From Marsupella aquatica (Eukaryota; Marchantiophyta), in NCBI GenBank assembly GCA_973895155.1, contig OZ316893.1:10044001-10108000 (forward strand): a stretch of DNA of 64,000 nt. Reading direction: 5' to 3'. The notes under the pieces were generated by a model that did no database searches, was not told the DNA's origin, and saw only the letters and a program-made list of their open reading frames with translations. A program made the translations under genes and the position numbers. Every line of letters begins with the position of its first letter. Within the stretch, counting starts at the first letter, position 1. Positions 45,670-58,939 of this stretch are shown piece by piece.

Positions 45670-45779
45670 GGGGCAACCATATGATAAACAAGGGGCAATC
45701 ATATGATAAACTAGGGGCCACCATGTGATAAACAAAGGGCAAACATATGATAAACAAGGGGCAAGCATATGATAAATCG
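45670..45779. repeat. Five tandem copies of a 22-bp unit
   Basis: The unit GGGGCAACCATATGATAAAC plus two bases is repeated five times with one to four changes per copy. Confidence 0.9.
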
Positions 45780-48700
45780 TGTTGCTTGGGAATGTGTAGT
45801 TTTTTAGGTCGGTAGCTTAATTATATCGCTGACGACAATCAAACGAAATACTCCAGTGGAGTGGTGATTCTTCCCAATGGCAACAACAGAGGAGAACTTT
45901 GACGAAAGCATGGTCGAGAGATACTAGATGGACCCGAAATGGAGAAGTGTTACTTAATGGACCCTATGAGGCCCATTGAGATTTTAGGACCGTTGATTTA
46001 AGGTCCATCAAGGGTATGGATCACTCTGGGGTCCATCAAGTAAAGATTTCCATTTTGGGGGTCCATCAAGAAAATCTCTCTGGAGAACGCGGACTTACGA
46101 CATCATATCACACGTGCTTTTTCGAGGTATTGTTTGGTGGGCAATGGCTATACCACTGACCCTTCTTCGTGACAAATTTGTGAAATTACTTAAAGTCTGA
46201 TCTCCATGGAGGCAGTGCAGTACATACGGCAGTTTAATCGATCGAAACCGAGCAAGCTCGCTGACCAGGCAAGCCCATCGGGCCCCTCTAAGTGGAGCAA
46301 TTTACTGAAGTTGCTGTTTGTTCGCTGGTATTTGTCTCGTGGCCTTCTGACTGCTCAGGAAGTCGTCCATAAGTCTGTAGACTTAAGTTTCGAGAGGTGA
46401 ACAGACGGGTTCAATTGGACGATCAATCACACTGATAATCCACAAGCTCACAGACCGGCCAACTGCAGGCGAGTTGTGGCAGATCAAAGGTAGGCAGGTT
46501 GAATTGGTCGGTAGCAATGGCTGCAGCGGAGTTCATGATGCGTTTTGGAAAGGAGTTGAGGACCGTGACAATACGATTCTACAATCGGTATCCGGAGACA
46601 GGCAGATCATACTACAAGCCTCCTGCAGTACACGAAGACCCACCTGCAGCTGATAGAATCGGACACAGACGTGAGTATGGACTTCACCATTTGCTGCAGG
46701 CGACATACTCGCACCTCATGTACAGGAGAGACTACGGGCATGATGAGATCTCTCATCGTCCAAGTCAGTGAGTGATCCTTCGTTTAATGGAAATGGGTCC
46801 TGAGCGCAAATCAAAGAATTCCCTATGAATGCATCTCCGACCGTGCATGAGATCCATAGTACTCAGCGCTACATATACTAGCCGATCTTACAGCTCACCA
46901 GTGATTTACGTACAAGGCGGAGTCAAGCTGAAATTCAGTTGTGGCGATAGAAAGTATTAGCGGGGCGCCGTTAGGAAAGAAGCCATAGAGCCCCAGATCC
47001 CGAAATTGCTCGAAACTCATGTGGAGATTCCAAGGATGCTCGCTTGCACGACTCGGTCATCTGCCTGACAAATTTCACAACATCCTTCGTGTTAGATTTA
47101 TCGACCATGTGAATCACAATCAGCAGATACTGATGGCACCACATGCCGGTCGAATGATGGGAGCCTGAGGTTTTTGAATATGCATGAAGAATCTAGGCTT
47201 GAGCATTTCTTGTGATTAGAACGGATTTGAACACAAATGTTCATCTCGCATGGGAACCTGATGTGCGGTCCCACCTTGTCCGATGCCCCAGCCCAATTTA
47301 TTACTTTAGATGTCATCTTGGTCTGAAACTTGTAAGCGACATTACTTAGTCTCCATGGTGATCCCATGTATTTTGTTACGAAGACAGATGTTCAATCCCG
47401 GAAAGTGAACTCTGCCTCTCGGACAAAACTCACGCAACGACATTACTTGATGGAGGAACTTACAATTTCTCCATGCGATAACCTAACAATATGATCGACA
47501 ATTATTTTGCTTTGGCTTTGTAGAGCTCGAACAGCAGAATCCACAAGTACTTGAATTGAAATAAAGGAAATCTCACGATTCGTCAATTGGCACACAGACG
47601 AGCGCATTATCCTAATTGGGTATTTGCGAATGCGGTTCGAGCTTATAACACATGTTTCCTATTGTTGAATCAAGAGATCATGTGTTCTAGATCCAGTCAT
47701 GGTGAATTGCGGCTCTAGAACGTTACATCCAATCACTTGAAATTCATTTTCTGTGAATGAGTTCTTCAGTTGGGCGTTTGTACGATGAAGCGATCACACT
47801 GGCAGCAGCTGTTTAAAGGAGAGTGAAAATAAAATACAAAGCCTACCGAACCGTTGTTCAATGGCTTTAAGGAACTTAGGGGCAGCAGTACGTTCCTTTT
47901 TCCTTTTTTGCTGTAAAACACTTCATTTTACATGAACACAATCAAGCAAAACCATTACCTACCTAGTCATCTGCCAACAGGCAGATTCCTTTTTTGATAA
48001 TGAGTACATGTTTTTTTTTCAAACTCTAGCTAGACCTCCTCTTGAGGTGGTCTAAAAAATGGAGAAAGGGTAGTTTCTTTTCAGGGAATTGCATTTCTTA
48101 TTTCCACACATTTTGGCTTAGGTATTTTAACTTAAGTCTATGAAAATGGCCATAAACTTTGCTTGGATGGAGAGACACTAAACTGCCCCAGTTTATTCCT
48201 TCCAGTCCTAATACATTTTGGCTTAGGCATTTTAACTTAAGTGTATGGAAGTGGCCATGGGCTTTGCTTTGGATAGAGAGACACTAAACTGCCCCCACCG
48301 TCACAATGACTTACCATTTGAAAGGTATGAGCACCTGGCTTGATTTAAACAGGATTGGAAGTTTTGAACTGTCGAGAGTTGTTTTTCAATATTGTGCTAG
48401 CTGGAATTTTAACGTTTGAAGTAAGTGCCACTAACTGGTCCGTGGGTTGTGAATGACGGTCTAGACAGTCTGAGCCTGAGGAGCAAAGAATTCTTCTTCC
48501 CCGCACAAAGGTAAACTAAACTTTGTTCCGAACAGATATTGAGATGAGGCAAAAATGTCTAGTTGAGCAACGGCAATCAATTCTACAAAACTCTTGGTAA
48601 GTTAATTGACATACGCTGGCTAACAGTCGAGAGAATTTTACAGAACTTGTCACGATATAATCAGAAGTCTACAAGTTGCTCTAGGAGTTTTTTTTGCAGT

Positions 48701-49395
48701 TTGAAGTCTATCGAGACTTCACAGCTGCCGTTATTTGAGTGCCAAGAATTCACTAGATTCTACCTCTACAAAACACTTTTTGCAACTTTTGACAAAAATT
48801 AGGTAGGTTTCTGTTTCCCATCAGCCAGTCTCCCACCTTGCCACAGAACCCATTAGGCAGAATCTAACTGTCATCCTTAAATCTAGGGAGATCCACAGAT
48901 CATAAAGTAATTCACGAAAGTCAGATGAGGAAGATTCCTCCCACCTGCTCCTTTACAGAGGCTCACATTGGCCTCACTGGCTAAAAATGGAAAACCTTAA
49001 TGATTACCCTGCTTCACAAGCCACGCCTAGTTCATCCAATCTTTAAGTTTCATGTTCCAGAATGAGCATGCCATATATCTATCTGGCGTATTGTTTCTAC
49101 AAAACGATTTACAGCGAGCAATGTCTGGGGGAAATTCCGCTCTACAGTGTTGTAGTGGTGTAGCTTTATTACGTGCAAGTTTGACTTTGAAGAACACTTG
49201 CCAGTCGGGACCTCCTTCCAGTTTGGACGCAATGTTTAGTAGCAGGATCGAGCCTCCAATTCCCCATGATAAGTGTTTTGCGCGAAACTCGACTCACTGG
49301 AACGGGTACACTATTGTTGGGGAAGAATCCTACTAAAACACTCTTGACAACCAAGAAGATCAAATGAGCCATCTCGGAAGCCAGTCGAGTCTGCT
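45780..49395. other. Intergenic region, no recognised gene
   Basis: No frame shows a family I recognise. Short open frames at 46206-46400 (plus), 46499-46771 (plus) and 47098-47367 (minus) lack any motif. The region includes a 113-bp duplication (48101-48296). The last part is downstream of the UGT stop at 49396. Confidence 0.55.
48101..48296. repeat. Tandem duplication, period about 113 bp
   Basis: Two copies share ACATTTTGGCTTAGG.ATTTTA, GTGGCCAT (or ATGGCCAT) and GAGAGACACTAAACTGCCCC. Confidence 0.8.
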
Positions 49396-52300
49396 TCATC
49401 TTCCGCTTGCCAATTCGTCGAGGAGTAAATGCAAGTTCTTATAAGAATACCCTCCTTCCGCCACAGCTGCATGCAATAACCTCTGCGCCTCTCCAGCGTT
49501 TTTCCTTAGCTCCTCCCCCTTCTTCTCCAGCATGAGCTGCCTCACTGCCTTCGTCACTGCCTGCCTTGTGATGTCTTCGAAACTGTCTTGATCCTTATCC
49601 TTGAACGAACAAATCGCCGATCCCACCTTGGCTACATCCGCTATGAACCTGTCCGCACCAACCAGTACCAAGTAAGAATTATTTAAAAATGCCCGTGACC
49701 AAAGGGGTTTGGTCACAAAAGCTGAACTACTTTTTATAATTTGTGACTGATTAGTTATTGTCACCAATACATGAATGTTTCATTAGGATAGTGATCACTC
49801 TCGTGAAGGGGATGTCTCAGATTCAAAACTCGGGTACTGAAATGCTTTGACCCAAATTTGACTCGCAATAGTACAAAAACATGATAAGTTGGGGTTGCAT
49901 TTAAATTTGAGAAAAATTAATAAATACAAGGAAAAGATAATTCATTATAATATGATACCTCAAAATAATATAAGTTTGAAATAGAATTCATACATGTAAT
50001 TTTTATTCGATAAGAGAAAAAAATGTATCAAAACCTAAATGTATCTAAAAGACTAACCTAAATTAACCCTAAATTGTCCACCACCTAATCTGAAATAAAT
50101 CATAAAGAGTTTAATCTTTTTCTCCTCTCATCGTCAACCTTTCGTTGATGTATATACAAACCAGCATCTGAAGGATGAACACGCTTGTCGGCAAAATATT
50201 TCTCAAGCAACAAGCATTGTATGCATCGACCAGCATTTAAAGGATGAACACGCTCGTAGGCAAAATATTTCTCAAGCAACAAGCATTGTATGCATCGAGA
50301 ACACTCCATCGATGACAACACAAAGCCAAAGTATATCTCCAACAAAAAAGAGTTGCATCCAATTGTCGGGCCAAATGTACTAGATTAAGTGACTATAGGC
50401 AGGTCTGTAGCAAATGACTAGGTCATTGCTACCACCGGCTAGAGCAAACTCGCACTAGTCCAAGAGAATACGATAGAAAACTACCTATGAACGACCCTAA
50501 TGATCGAGCGCGTCCCTCCACGACCACCTAGGCAAATGGTAGGTTGCAAGCAACGCTTATGGCGCCAATGCCTATGAGGTCGCTTTGGCCAAAAAAAGGC
50601 AAAAGAATAAGCAATGAGAGGAGAAGAGAAGAGAATGAGGAGAATGAACTGAGAGACTCTCCCTTTTATGCTAATCATCTCTAAGTTCCTAATTAAAAGC
50701 ACACCCACCCATTCTTCTAGAATTACTCAAATAAAAATCTATATCTATGTTGAAAAATGAGTGAGAAGTCCACAAAAGGAATAAAAACACATTTTTTGTT
50801 TTGATGTTGACCCCCCTCTTGCAAGAAAAAGGAAAGATTTATAAAACCTGAAATCTCTCCATTCTTTGTCTTTATTGTTCCTCCCCTTAAAAGACCCTTA
50901 AACCATTCATCGCTCCCCACTTCTAAGATAGAATAGGGGTTAGCTTGTTCGATACACTCAACTAGTGTCTGCCCCCTCTAGCAAGAAAAAAATATAAACA
51001 AAGACCATTTTGAAAATCTCTCCCTTAAATACCCTTAAACCTCTCAGCAATTAAAGAAAAAATTCTTTAAACCCTTATTATTTCTCCCCTTAAAGTAATC
51101 CTCCATCTGGGCCAAAAAATAAAAATGTCTCTTTTTGTCTTTTTGATTTTCCCATTCTTTAAAATACCCTTGATTATCTATCTGTTTTAATTCTCAAAGA
51201 AAATAAAATAATGAGATCAACCATAGGGCATGCTCCTTACTCATAGTTTTTTCTAAAAAAAAGAAGCCCCTTTAAAAATCTTTTCGAGGTGACCAATTTC
51301 ACCCAAATACAAAAAGGAAGCCCCTTTAAGAGTCGTACCTTTTCAAGATGACTTTGGTCCCAAAGGGAAATATATAAAAGCATTAATAAATTCTGATAAC
51401 TAAAAGACAAAGACATTAAGTGGTGAGAGAATCAAGTACACACGTACATTGAGGGGGAGCATTTAATGTACTTTCATTTGTGTTGAATACAATATACTCT
51501 ATGTACTCCAATTTGTCTTGATCTTGACTACTCCATACAAACTAACGAGTGTTAGAATGAGTATATTGTGACTAACGTATATTTGTGTGCCTCTATAAGT
51601 ATGTGGAGAAAGCATATGTGGAGAAAAAACGTATGCGCAGAAAAAAAGTTTGGATCCATTTTGGGCTCCCACCACAAAGCTGAACTTTAACTTCAGCCAA
51701 TTATGTTCTTTTGCGGCTGATGGGTGCAAATAATTCCACCTCCAGTCACAAATTAGTTTCCCAATTGGATAAACACCTATATATGGGAGCCAACCGTATT
51801 TAGACTCGCCTCGAATTTGTTCATGGCACATAGCTTAATTGGATGAAGCTATCATGGATGTAATTACTTCAGTCCTCCAACCTGAAATTTTGGTCCCAGT
51901 AATAATCAAATATATCTTCAATCATTTGCGATTGAGATTCTTTACGATAGTAATTAAGTACTGATTTCCTGCTGTGAGAGTCCACGTACTGCTCTGTTGG
52001 AACTTTCAACAGCATGGACCGGCTAAGAATTGAACCTAGGAACTCCCGTGTACATCGTAGTGCTCTACCACTGAGCTACAGGCCCTTTGTGGCTCTATCC
52101 ATCTTCCTTCGAGTGTGGTTCATTTCCAACACCCTCCTTTGAGCCGCACTCGTTACAAGGGAAACTCCTTTTCTTTGGCTGTGATACCATGTTGGAACTT
52201 TCAACAACATGGACCGGCTAGGAATTGAACCTAGGACCTCCCGTGTACATAGTAGTGCTCTACCACTGAGCTACAGACCCTGTATCCATCTTCTTTCGAG

Positions 52301-54738
52301 TGTGGTTCATTTACAACATGCTCATCAACCATTGCCCTGGAATTTTTGGTGTTTCTGTTGTTTTGAACTCAGGCCAGAATATTACAAAATAGACTGGCCA
52401 GCTAGACCGGCTCGGACCCGAGTGTTAGGCCGAAATTACAAGTCAGGTAATTTCGATATGATCTCTTGACTAACCCGGTTTTGTGGTTCACTAATGTTGT
52501 TGGTGCAGTGGCATGATGTTCCGATTAAGTGGCATGATGTTCCGATTAATTGACTTCCAAATACAGGACATCTACGCCAACCTGACAACTTAGTTTCCAA
52601 GAATCAGCAGTCATTACAATGTTCTAATGTCGCGGCCACCTTCGCCGGTTCATGGCCTTTCGGCTCACTTTAGTACATTCAAGAATGACCGTCCCGAACT
52701 GTGCTGATCACCGTTTGTGATAAAGTTGAATTTTCAACACAAACAAGGACAGAGAGTTGCGGCGGAACATATTTGGGTGTAACCAAGCAACGAGTATGTT
52801 AGTATCTGACTAAAGAGCAGAAGACTGACCTGGCGTTCATGAGTTGCTCCGCTGACAAAGGCCAGGAGATCAGAGGCACACCCGCACAAAGGCTCTCCTG
52901 TGTTGAGTTCCACCCGCAGTGAGACAAGAAGCCACCAGTGGAAGGATGAGCTACTATCCTGACCTGAGGAGCCCAACCTGTTTCGATGATGCCTCGCCCC
53001 TTGGTTCGCTCTAGAAATCCTTGAGGAAGTACCTCGGATAGACCCAAATTCGCAGGCACCCTTAGAGCCCATAGGAACGGCACTCCACTCGATTCAAGCC
53101 CAGCTGCCAACTCCATTATGGAGTCCAGTGGAATCGCTCCCAAGCTTCCAAATGCCACGTAAAGGACGGTATTCTTTGCCTGATTGTCTAACCATTCTAA
53201 ACAATTGCTCAAGGTCACCGTGGAAGTGAAGACTTTACCGAACCCGGGATACTGCAGCGAAGGGCCGATGGGCAAAATCCTGGTAGAGGGCAAGAGTTCC
53301 CTCGCGGCAGCAATCGATCCTCCCAGTGAATCCAGCTCTTCTGAGGCATTTAGTAAAATTGCCGAGGCCCGTTTGGTCCGGTCTATCACTTCCTTATAGA
53401 ACTCCTCAAAGAAAAATACCTCTTCTGTGAGATCTCGAATGCGAACGGATGGGAGTCCCGGGAAAGTGGGTTCCAGGAGGTCATTCAAATTCGGTGATGT
53501 CAGGGGATGTATCCCGGCTTCAATCATCGCGGAACGGTGCAAAACATTCACGAGGAATGAAGGGCCGGTCGAGAAGTATGTGTACCAAGGAACACCTAAC
53601 TCGTCCGCTAGGTCCTGCATCCAATAAATGCATTACAAACATGCTCCACAGTCAAGCTCACTAAGTTGCATTAGTGCAGCTAGATCTCGTGGCTAGCCAA
53701 GACGGAGATACAAACCAATAAAAGAAACTCTAGCTACGTACGGATGTAAGGAACAAATTATGAAAGGCTTTTAACGATCACGAACACCTTAGCTGTCTCC
53801 AAGGTGAGTTTCAACTGGAACTAGTTCAAGGACTCTAACTCGGAAGCCATCTTCTCAGAATTGAATTGAAACATCGGCAATACACAACAACTGATGACCG
53901 CCCTTTATGATAAAATACATACGTCATGTCTCAGGTAGCTAAGATTCACCTTATCCCTTGAGTTGGATTTCCGGAACTTCTTCTTTGGAAGCAATGAAGT
54001 TAGAAGTTAAAACTTCACGAACACTAAAGAGCTCCCTCTATCCGAAGATCGAAATGTAACTTTGGAACCCGCACATCATCCAGATTAGCTAGCCAGCTGA
54101 ATGATGTGCAAGCAGAATATATGTACCAATGTGATATATATGGAAGCTTGACAGATTAATAAACCTGGGGGCAGCTGTTGAGCTAGAGTTCAGGAAATCA
54201 ACCTTGGCCCACATCTAAGCTGGATGATGTGCAAGCAGAATATAGTGATACGATATGAGGGCTTTGCACATAATTTGCCTGGGAGCTCTGGAGTGTTCGG
54301 AAAACCAACCTTGGACCATTGTTGAAACATATCAGCAACGATTGCCGTAGGTCCGCCAGAAGCATCCTTCTGCGCGACCAGCTTTTCCCTGAATGGCTGA
54401 CAGTCCTCGAAGAATTTATGGCTAGTGGTGGCCGACCGAACTGGGAATTGTGGGTCCGCAGCGTACACAGGAATCTCGCCGAATGCTTCCTCCAAGCGCA
54501 GGTCGAGGCCCTTCAGGTCACCCTTGAGTTGCAGCTTCTGAAGGTCTGCGATCCGGTCCTTGTTCGCCCACACCGTCACTATCAGACCCGGATAGTTTTC
54601 TTCCAGATGGTACAGCAGCTGTGCCTTGGGAACGAAGTGACTCGGAAATGCTATGGTCACGAACAGCACATGCGCTTTATTGCCCTTCTTCTCTCCGTCA
54701 TTTGCGACTCCATCTGAATGTCCGTTCTTCAAAACCAT
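49396..54738 (-). CDS. UDP-glycosyltransferase (GT1 family, PSPG box)
   Basis: Three exons, 54738-54310, 53614-52830 and 49648-49396, give 488 residues with perfect frame continuity (...QQWSK|DLADELG..., ...LMNAR|FIADVAK...). Plant family-1 UGTs transfer sugar from UDP-sugars to small molecules, usually in the cytosol. The N-terminus has HVLFVTIAFPSHFVPKAQLL; His34 sits where the catalytic histidine lies. The PSPG donor-binding box (about residues 363-406) reads WAPQVRIVAHPSTGGFLSHC, continues GWNSTQESLCAGVP and ends SAEQ; a final Gln is often linked with UDP-glucose preference. The C-terminus AVAEGGYSYKNLHLLLDELA is typical. I chose ATG 54738 for its ACAATGG context. Intron 1 is 695 bp; intron 2 is 3,181 bp and holds a TRIM. 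The acceptor substrate cannot be told. No lesion is seen. Confidence 0.93.
50165..50302. repeat. Two tandem 69-bp units in UGT intron 2
   Basis: GGATGAACACGCT occurs at about 50173 and 50242, followed by GCAAAATATTTCTCAAGCAA and GCATTGTATGCATCGA in both. Confidence 0.85.
52016..52085 (-). other. tRNA-like segment in the TRIM 3' LTR
   Basis: On the minus strand the box A-like TAGCTCAGTGGTAGAGC forms a good D arm (GCTC/GAGC). The box B-like GGTTCAATTC lies in a T arm with stem CTAGG/CTTAG. The acceptor halves pair mostly. The anticodon stem does not pair, so it should not be a functional tRNA; it may be an internal Pol III promoter. Confidence 0.65.
52211..52280 (-). other. tRNA-like segment in the TRIM 5' LTR
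   Basis: The same 70-nt segment as in the other LTR, here with a perfect T stem (CTAGG/CCTAG). The box A and box B sequences are retained and the anticodon stem again does not pair. Confidence 0.65.
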
Positions 54739-54857
54739 TGTTTCTCTCGCTCTCTCTCTAGCAGGTTGCAACTCCGAACGCAGCTCAAGATATGGACTGG
54801 ATCAAATGGATCGAGCTTCCCGTCTGGTGCTGGGTCCTTCCAGCTCGATCTACAAAT

Positions 54858-54865
54858 CTTATAGG
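54858..54865 (-). promoter_or_regulatory. Possible TATA box of the UGT gene
   Basis: The minus strand reads CCTATAAG about 120 bp upstream of the start codon, a plausible distance for a plant promoter with a leader of about 90 nt. It is a single motif with no other support. Confidence 0.3.
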
Positions 54866-54869
54866 AGAA

Positions 54870-57800
54870 ATGCGGGGGTGGGCAGGCAGGCAGGCAACCT
54901 CCCAAACAAACTCCGTACATGATCTACATACCCATGACGTCAAGACAGTAGACTATCAGGACTCTCACACCCCGCTGATGAAGAAGTCAAGAATCTGATC
55001 GCTACGAGATTGAGATCCTTGTCTTCACGAGTTCCAGGGTCTCATATATATTATTTTGTGTTTCTGTTGGCAGCGAAGTCTCTCTGAACCACGTGCGTGC
55101 TATCACGGTTGCAACCAGGCAGGACAGAGAAGCTCGAACTTCAATTTGACGACGATTGAGAGAGAATGAGTAATGAGAATCCGGATGATGCTGACCCAAT
55201 TCAAACCAGAGTCCATGAGTGGTGGGTGTAGTCATTTAGTTCGCTATCGTGATTGGCCCTAAAATGGCCCCAAACAGCATTGTGCGTAGTAAGTTGTCAC
55301 AACCATCATATTCGAGAGATTACACTACTTGAACCTCGACTTTGTCTCTCGTTTGACAAAAAGTTTCGTGGTGGACATCCGAAGAGACTTTCTCTCCCTG
55401 GGCCCAAAAGTCTCAGATTCTCTCCCCCTAGAACAAAAGTTTCAAATTCTCTCCCTCTAGACCATTCGTTTCATATACTAGCCAAGGCTACACCTTCTTT
55501 GAATGTGACCCTAGTGCACATTCTTTGAATGTGAATAGAGGGGAGGGGAGGACAATAAAAATATCACCAAAATATATACCTTCCTCATATTCTTAGAATG
55601 ATAAAAAAAAAATCAATCATTTTAATAATCATTCATAACATATAATATTATTTTTTATGCACATATGTGATGGTATGGGCATGGAACCCATTTTCTAATG
55701 CAAATAGAAATTATAACAAAAAGTATGTATCATTATCATTTGACATATGTCATAGTCATGAATTTTCCATCATGGACATGATGAGCATTGATGTAAGGTC
55801 TAGAGGCTTCACTCTATAAGCCTAGGCTATCACTCTAGCTTATAGTTGGTGTTTTATAAGTAAGATTTTAGTACCTCGTGATGAGGGCCCACTCTTTGCA
55901 ACCATATCCTTATCAGGTGCTCTAAATACATTCTGTTTTTTTAGTACTGAATTCCTTATTAGTCAAAAAGGAAATTACTTTGCACCTATTTATAAAGCAC
56001 TTCCACACATTATTAATAGTAGACCCAAATTTGGCATTTTATTCAGCCTTCATGTACTATATGGAAACAGCTTTTCATGAACCTGTCCCCCTAATTAGCA
56101 TAATTTAGAGTGGTGTCCCCCAGACAATTTTATTTTCTAAACTGACCCCGTTCCATAGCTAGATGGGTTAGTATTGCCTTACTTAGTATACATCACTCAA
56201 CTCTGTCCTCATTAGCATAAGGCCTCCTGCTGCCAGTGGCAAGGCACCATTGGCTGCATGTTAACTTGTTGATCTCCCCCCTCCCCGTACTCTGCTGCAG
56301 GAACATACTTTGGCTGGCAACACCGGGAAGAGGGACATACAAGTTAAAGTACACAGCCAATGGCACCTCACCACATGGTGGCCAGAGGCCCTACACCACG
56401 ACAAAAACTAAGTTACGTCTACCGAGGCAACACTAACCCATATACAAAATGCGGGTCAGGTTAGAAATAAATTAATTTTGTTTGGGGGACACCTTAGTAA
56501 ATTCCATAACTTGATCATCCGAGCCTTGATCCGAGCCTTGACCCAAGATTGATGGCCTCTTTCAAAGCTCTTTGTCATGTAATTAGTTAAAGCCTTGACC
56601 CTTAATTATAGTCCTTAATTATAGTCTTGACCTGTGACTCACTACCTGAATTTCAAAGCTCCCTGGTGACTTGGTACCTCTTCCCATGGGAGAGACAAAT
56701 AAATGCTTCAGGATAATGTCAGCCTGTCTCCTATTAACTACTCAGACTGCTTGAAAATTGGGGCCAACACTATGACCAGTGGGGACAGGGGACAGGTACC
56801 AAGTGGCCCAAGATTAATTTATTCTTGCTTTAGGTTGGTTCAGAAAACGGATTGCAACCCTAAAATATTCTCACAAGTTTTGAGCTGGAAACACATAAGA
56901 CAAGCTATTTACTTTCTACAGGACCAAGGGCACACCAAAACAATATGGTACACAAGATTGACGGCCTTGTCCCTGGCCTAGTCAAACTCTCTGTCTTGCA
57001 ATGAATTAAAGTCTTGACCATTATTAGAGCCTTGACCCAAGACTGATGGCTTCACTTGCAAGGCTACTTGTCTTGTAATTAATTAAAGCCTTGAGCCTCT
57101 TGACCCTTGATTGCAATCTTGACCCGATACTGACGGCATGACTTCCAGAAAGCTCCTAGGTGACTTGCTACCTCTTCCCATGATTCAAGAATACTGTCCC
57201 CGCTTTGTCATTAATTGCTCCTTGATTTTCCCCCACATCCCATCGGAAGATTCTCCCCATTTCAGGGTCCCACTTCATTCCCGGGGTCCTTCTTATCGCA
57301 CGAAAGTAAGTATAGGTTTTATTTATTTGATTGAAAATAATACCTTTAAATTCCTGTAGAAGAACATTAGAATTCTTAAATACAATTTTGAAAATTATAA
57401 GAGAAGATAGAGTTTAGAAATGAATTTTGAGAATAATTTTAGAATTCAACATAGTTACACTATTCACCTTCATTAGTATTATGCAAAAATCAGCGTTAGT
57501 GCAAAATTAGTGTTAATAACACTGGCTAATTTTGCTTACATGATTTTTGAGTCCAAGTAATGCTAATTTTTTTTAGTTTTGTAAAATACTTACTCTTGTG
57601 TCCAAAGTAACAGTAATTTTGTGTATTTTTCAAAATAGTTTTTTCCCTTCTATTTTTCTCTTGAGACCTCAGTAACACTAGTTCATGTGTGCAGAAATAG
57701 TATAGCACAAAATTAATGTGACAGTAACTCGCAAGTAGACCCTGAAAATTGATGCTCTCAAAATTATGTTAGTCACACAAATGACAGTGAACAGTATAGT

Positions 57801-58600
57801 TATCTTGTCCTGTAGCAAATTAAATGAATGTATATTCCATCTTATTGAGTTTAACTGAAAAATATAGTCTATTAATATGGTTATATATATTTATTATTGT
57901 GGACATGATGCAGGTTGGCTTTTAGGGGTAGGCACAAATGTTGGCTCATGGCTGCTCATAGTGGAGGAGAAGAGGAGCCAGTGCAAAATGAGTGGCATTT
58001 ACAGCTAGTTTATGATGAGTCATTGTCAAATTCTTACAAGATTTAAGTGCATAGCCTAATGGTATGAACCAAGCTGGGTGAAGAGGTTTGCAGTTAGATT
58101 CCTGGTAGCATTCATAATGCTTTTGTTTTACCATGTTAGAGAGGGAAGGAGATTGCAAGCAGCAGGCTGAATCGAGCATTCTCTCCCTGAACCGTAGCTG
58201 CAGCCCATAAATGCAACCTAGTATACCCGCCCATGAGTAAATTTGTGATGGAGGCGTGAGCTCCTGATGCCTTGACAATTTCATCATTGGGGCAGGTGAG
58301 CTTGTGGAAAGAGTTGGAGCACGTAGGAAATAATTGCAGCATGTATGATGGAAAGGAAACACAATTGGATTTTCAGGGATCCAACAAGGGATCAAGCAAG
58401 AATTTGAGTTACAAAATTTTGCAAGATTTTGCAACAACATTTGGACCTAACAATTGAGCAGAATCAACTAGAAATCAGCAGAATTAAAATCAAGCACCAA
58501 TGAGGGATGGAATGGAAGGGATTCAAAGGACTGTTAGATGAGAGCTTCAGCTCACAATCCCCTGGCTTGCAAAAATTGGATAGCATGGGTCAAGAAAATT
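54870..58600. other. Intergenic region between UGT and the L1 element, no recognised gene
   Basis: No coding sequence I recognise on either strand. It contains an old duplication of about 496 bp period (56531-57185). Confidence 0.55.
56531..57185. repeat. Diverged direct repeat, offset about 496 bp
   Basis: CCTTGACCCAAGA(T/C)TGATGGC occurs at about 56535 and 57031. Each is followed by a TTAAAGCCTTGA phrase and by GGTGACTTG.TACCTCTTCCC about 140 bp further. The order is kept with many differences. Confidence 0.7.
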
Positions 58601-58939
58601 TACCTCAATGCTTATGTGGACGGAGAATGCGAGACGAGACGGAGCTCCTGGCTATGGCGGCCCGGTAGGGCAGCCGGCGGCAGGATGAATCGAAGCACCA
58701 TTACGAGGAGCGAGCAGAGTAGGGAAACAATGGCGACGAAAGCTAGGCAAACGAACATGGAATATCAAACCGAACTCAGAAGGAATAGTACGACACAAAG
58801 TGGAGCGAGCACACTGACTCGGGGAACAGGGAAAGCAAGTACACTATCGATCACTGACACGGAACCGAGTCAAGAGATTAATGGTGTAGGAAACATGCAA
58901 GATTGAAGCAAGGAGCAAGCAAACGAGCGAGCAGGAAAA

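Larger units (their letters stand above)
51995..52318 (-). mobile_element. Complete 324-bp TRIM retrotransposon with tRNA-like LTRs
   Basis: Minus orientation. LTRs are 52190-52318 (5') and 51995-52131 (3'). Both begin TGTTG and end in CAACA on the minus strand. The target duplication TGCTC is perfect (51990-51994 and 52319-52323). The minus strand has TGGTATCACAGCC (52189-52177) immediately inside the 5' LTR, a near-match to the initiator-Met primer site, and the purine tract AAAGGAGGG (52140-52132) before the 3' LTR. Only 58 bp lie between the LTRs and there is no coding capacity, so it depends on proteins from other elements. Each LTR contains a tRNA-like segment. It lies in UGT intron 2. 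Confidence 0.88.

Noticed and set aside
46206-46771. Two short plus-strand open frames with start codons
   Set aside because: No recognisable motif, no plausible splice partners and no conservation evidence. They are indistinguishable from chance open frames.
52016-52085. Functional tRNA gene
   Set aside because: Box A, box B, D arm and T arm are present but the anticodon stem does not pair. The sequence is part of a TRIM LTR that occurs twice.
51995-52318. Two tandem tRNA-derived SINEs
   Set aside because: The 5-bp perfect target duplication, TG..CA ends, primer-binding-like site and purine tract fit an LTR-type TRIM. There is no A-rich or short tandem SINE tail.
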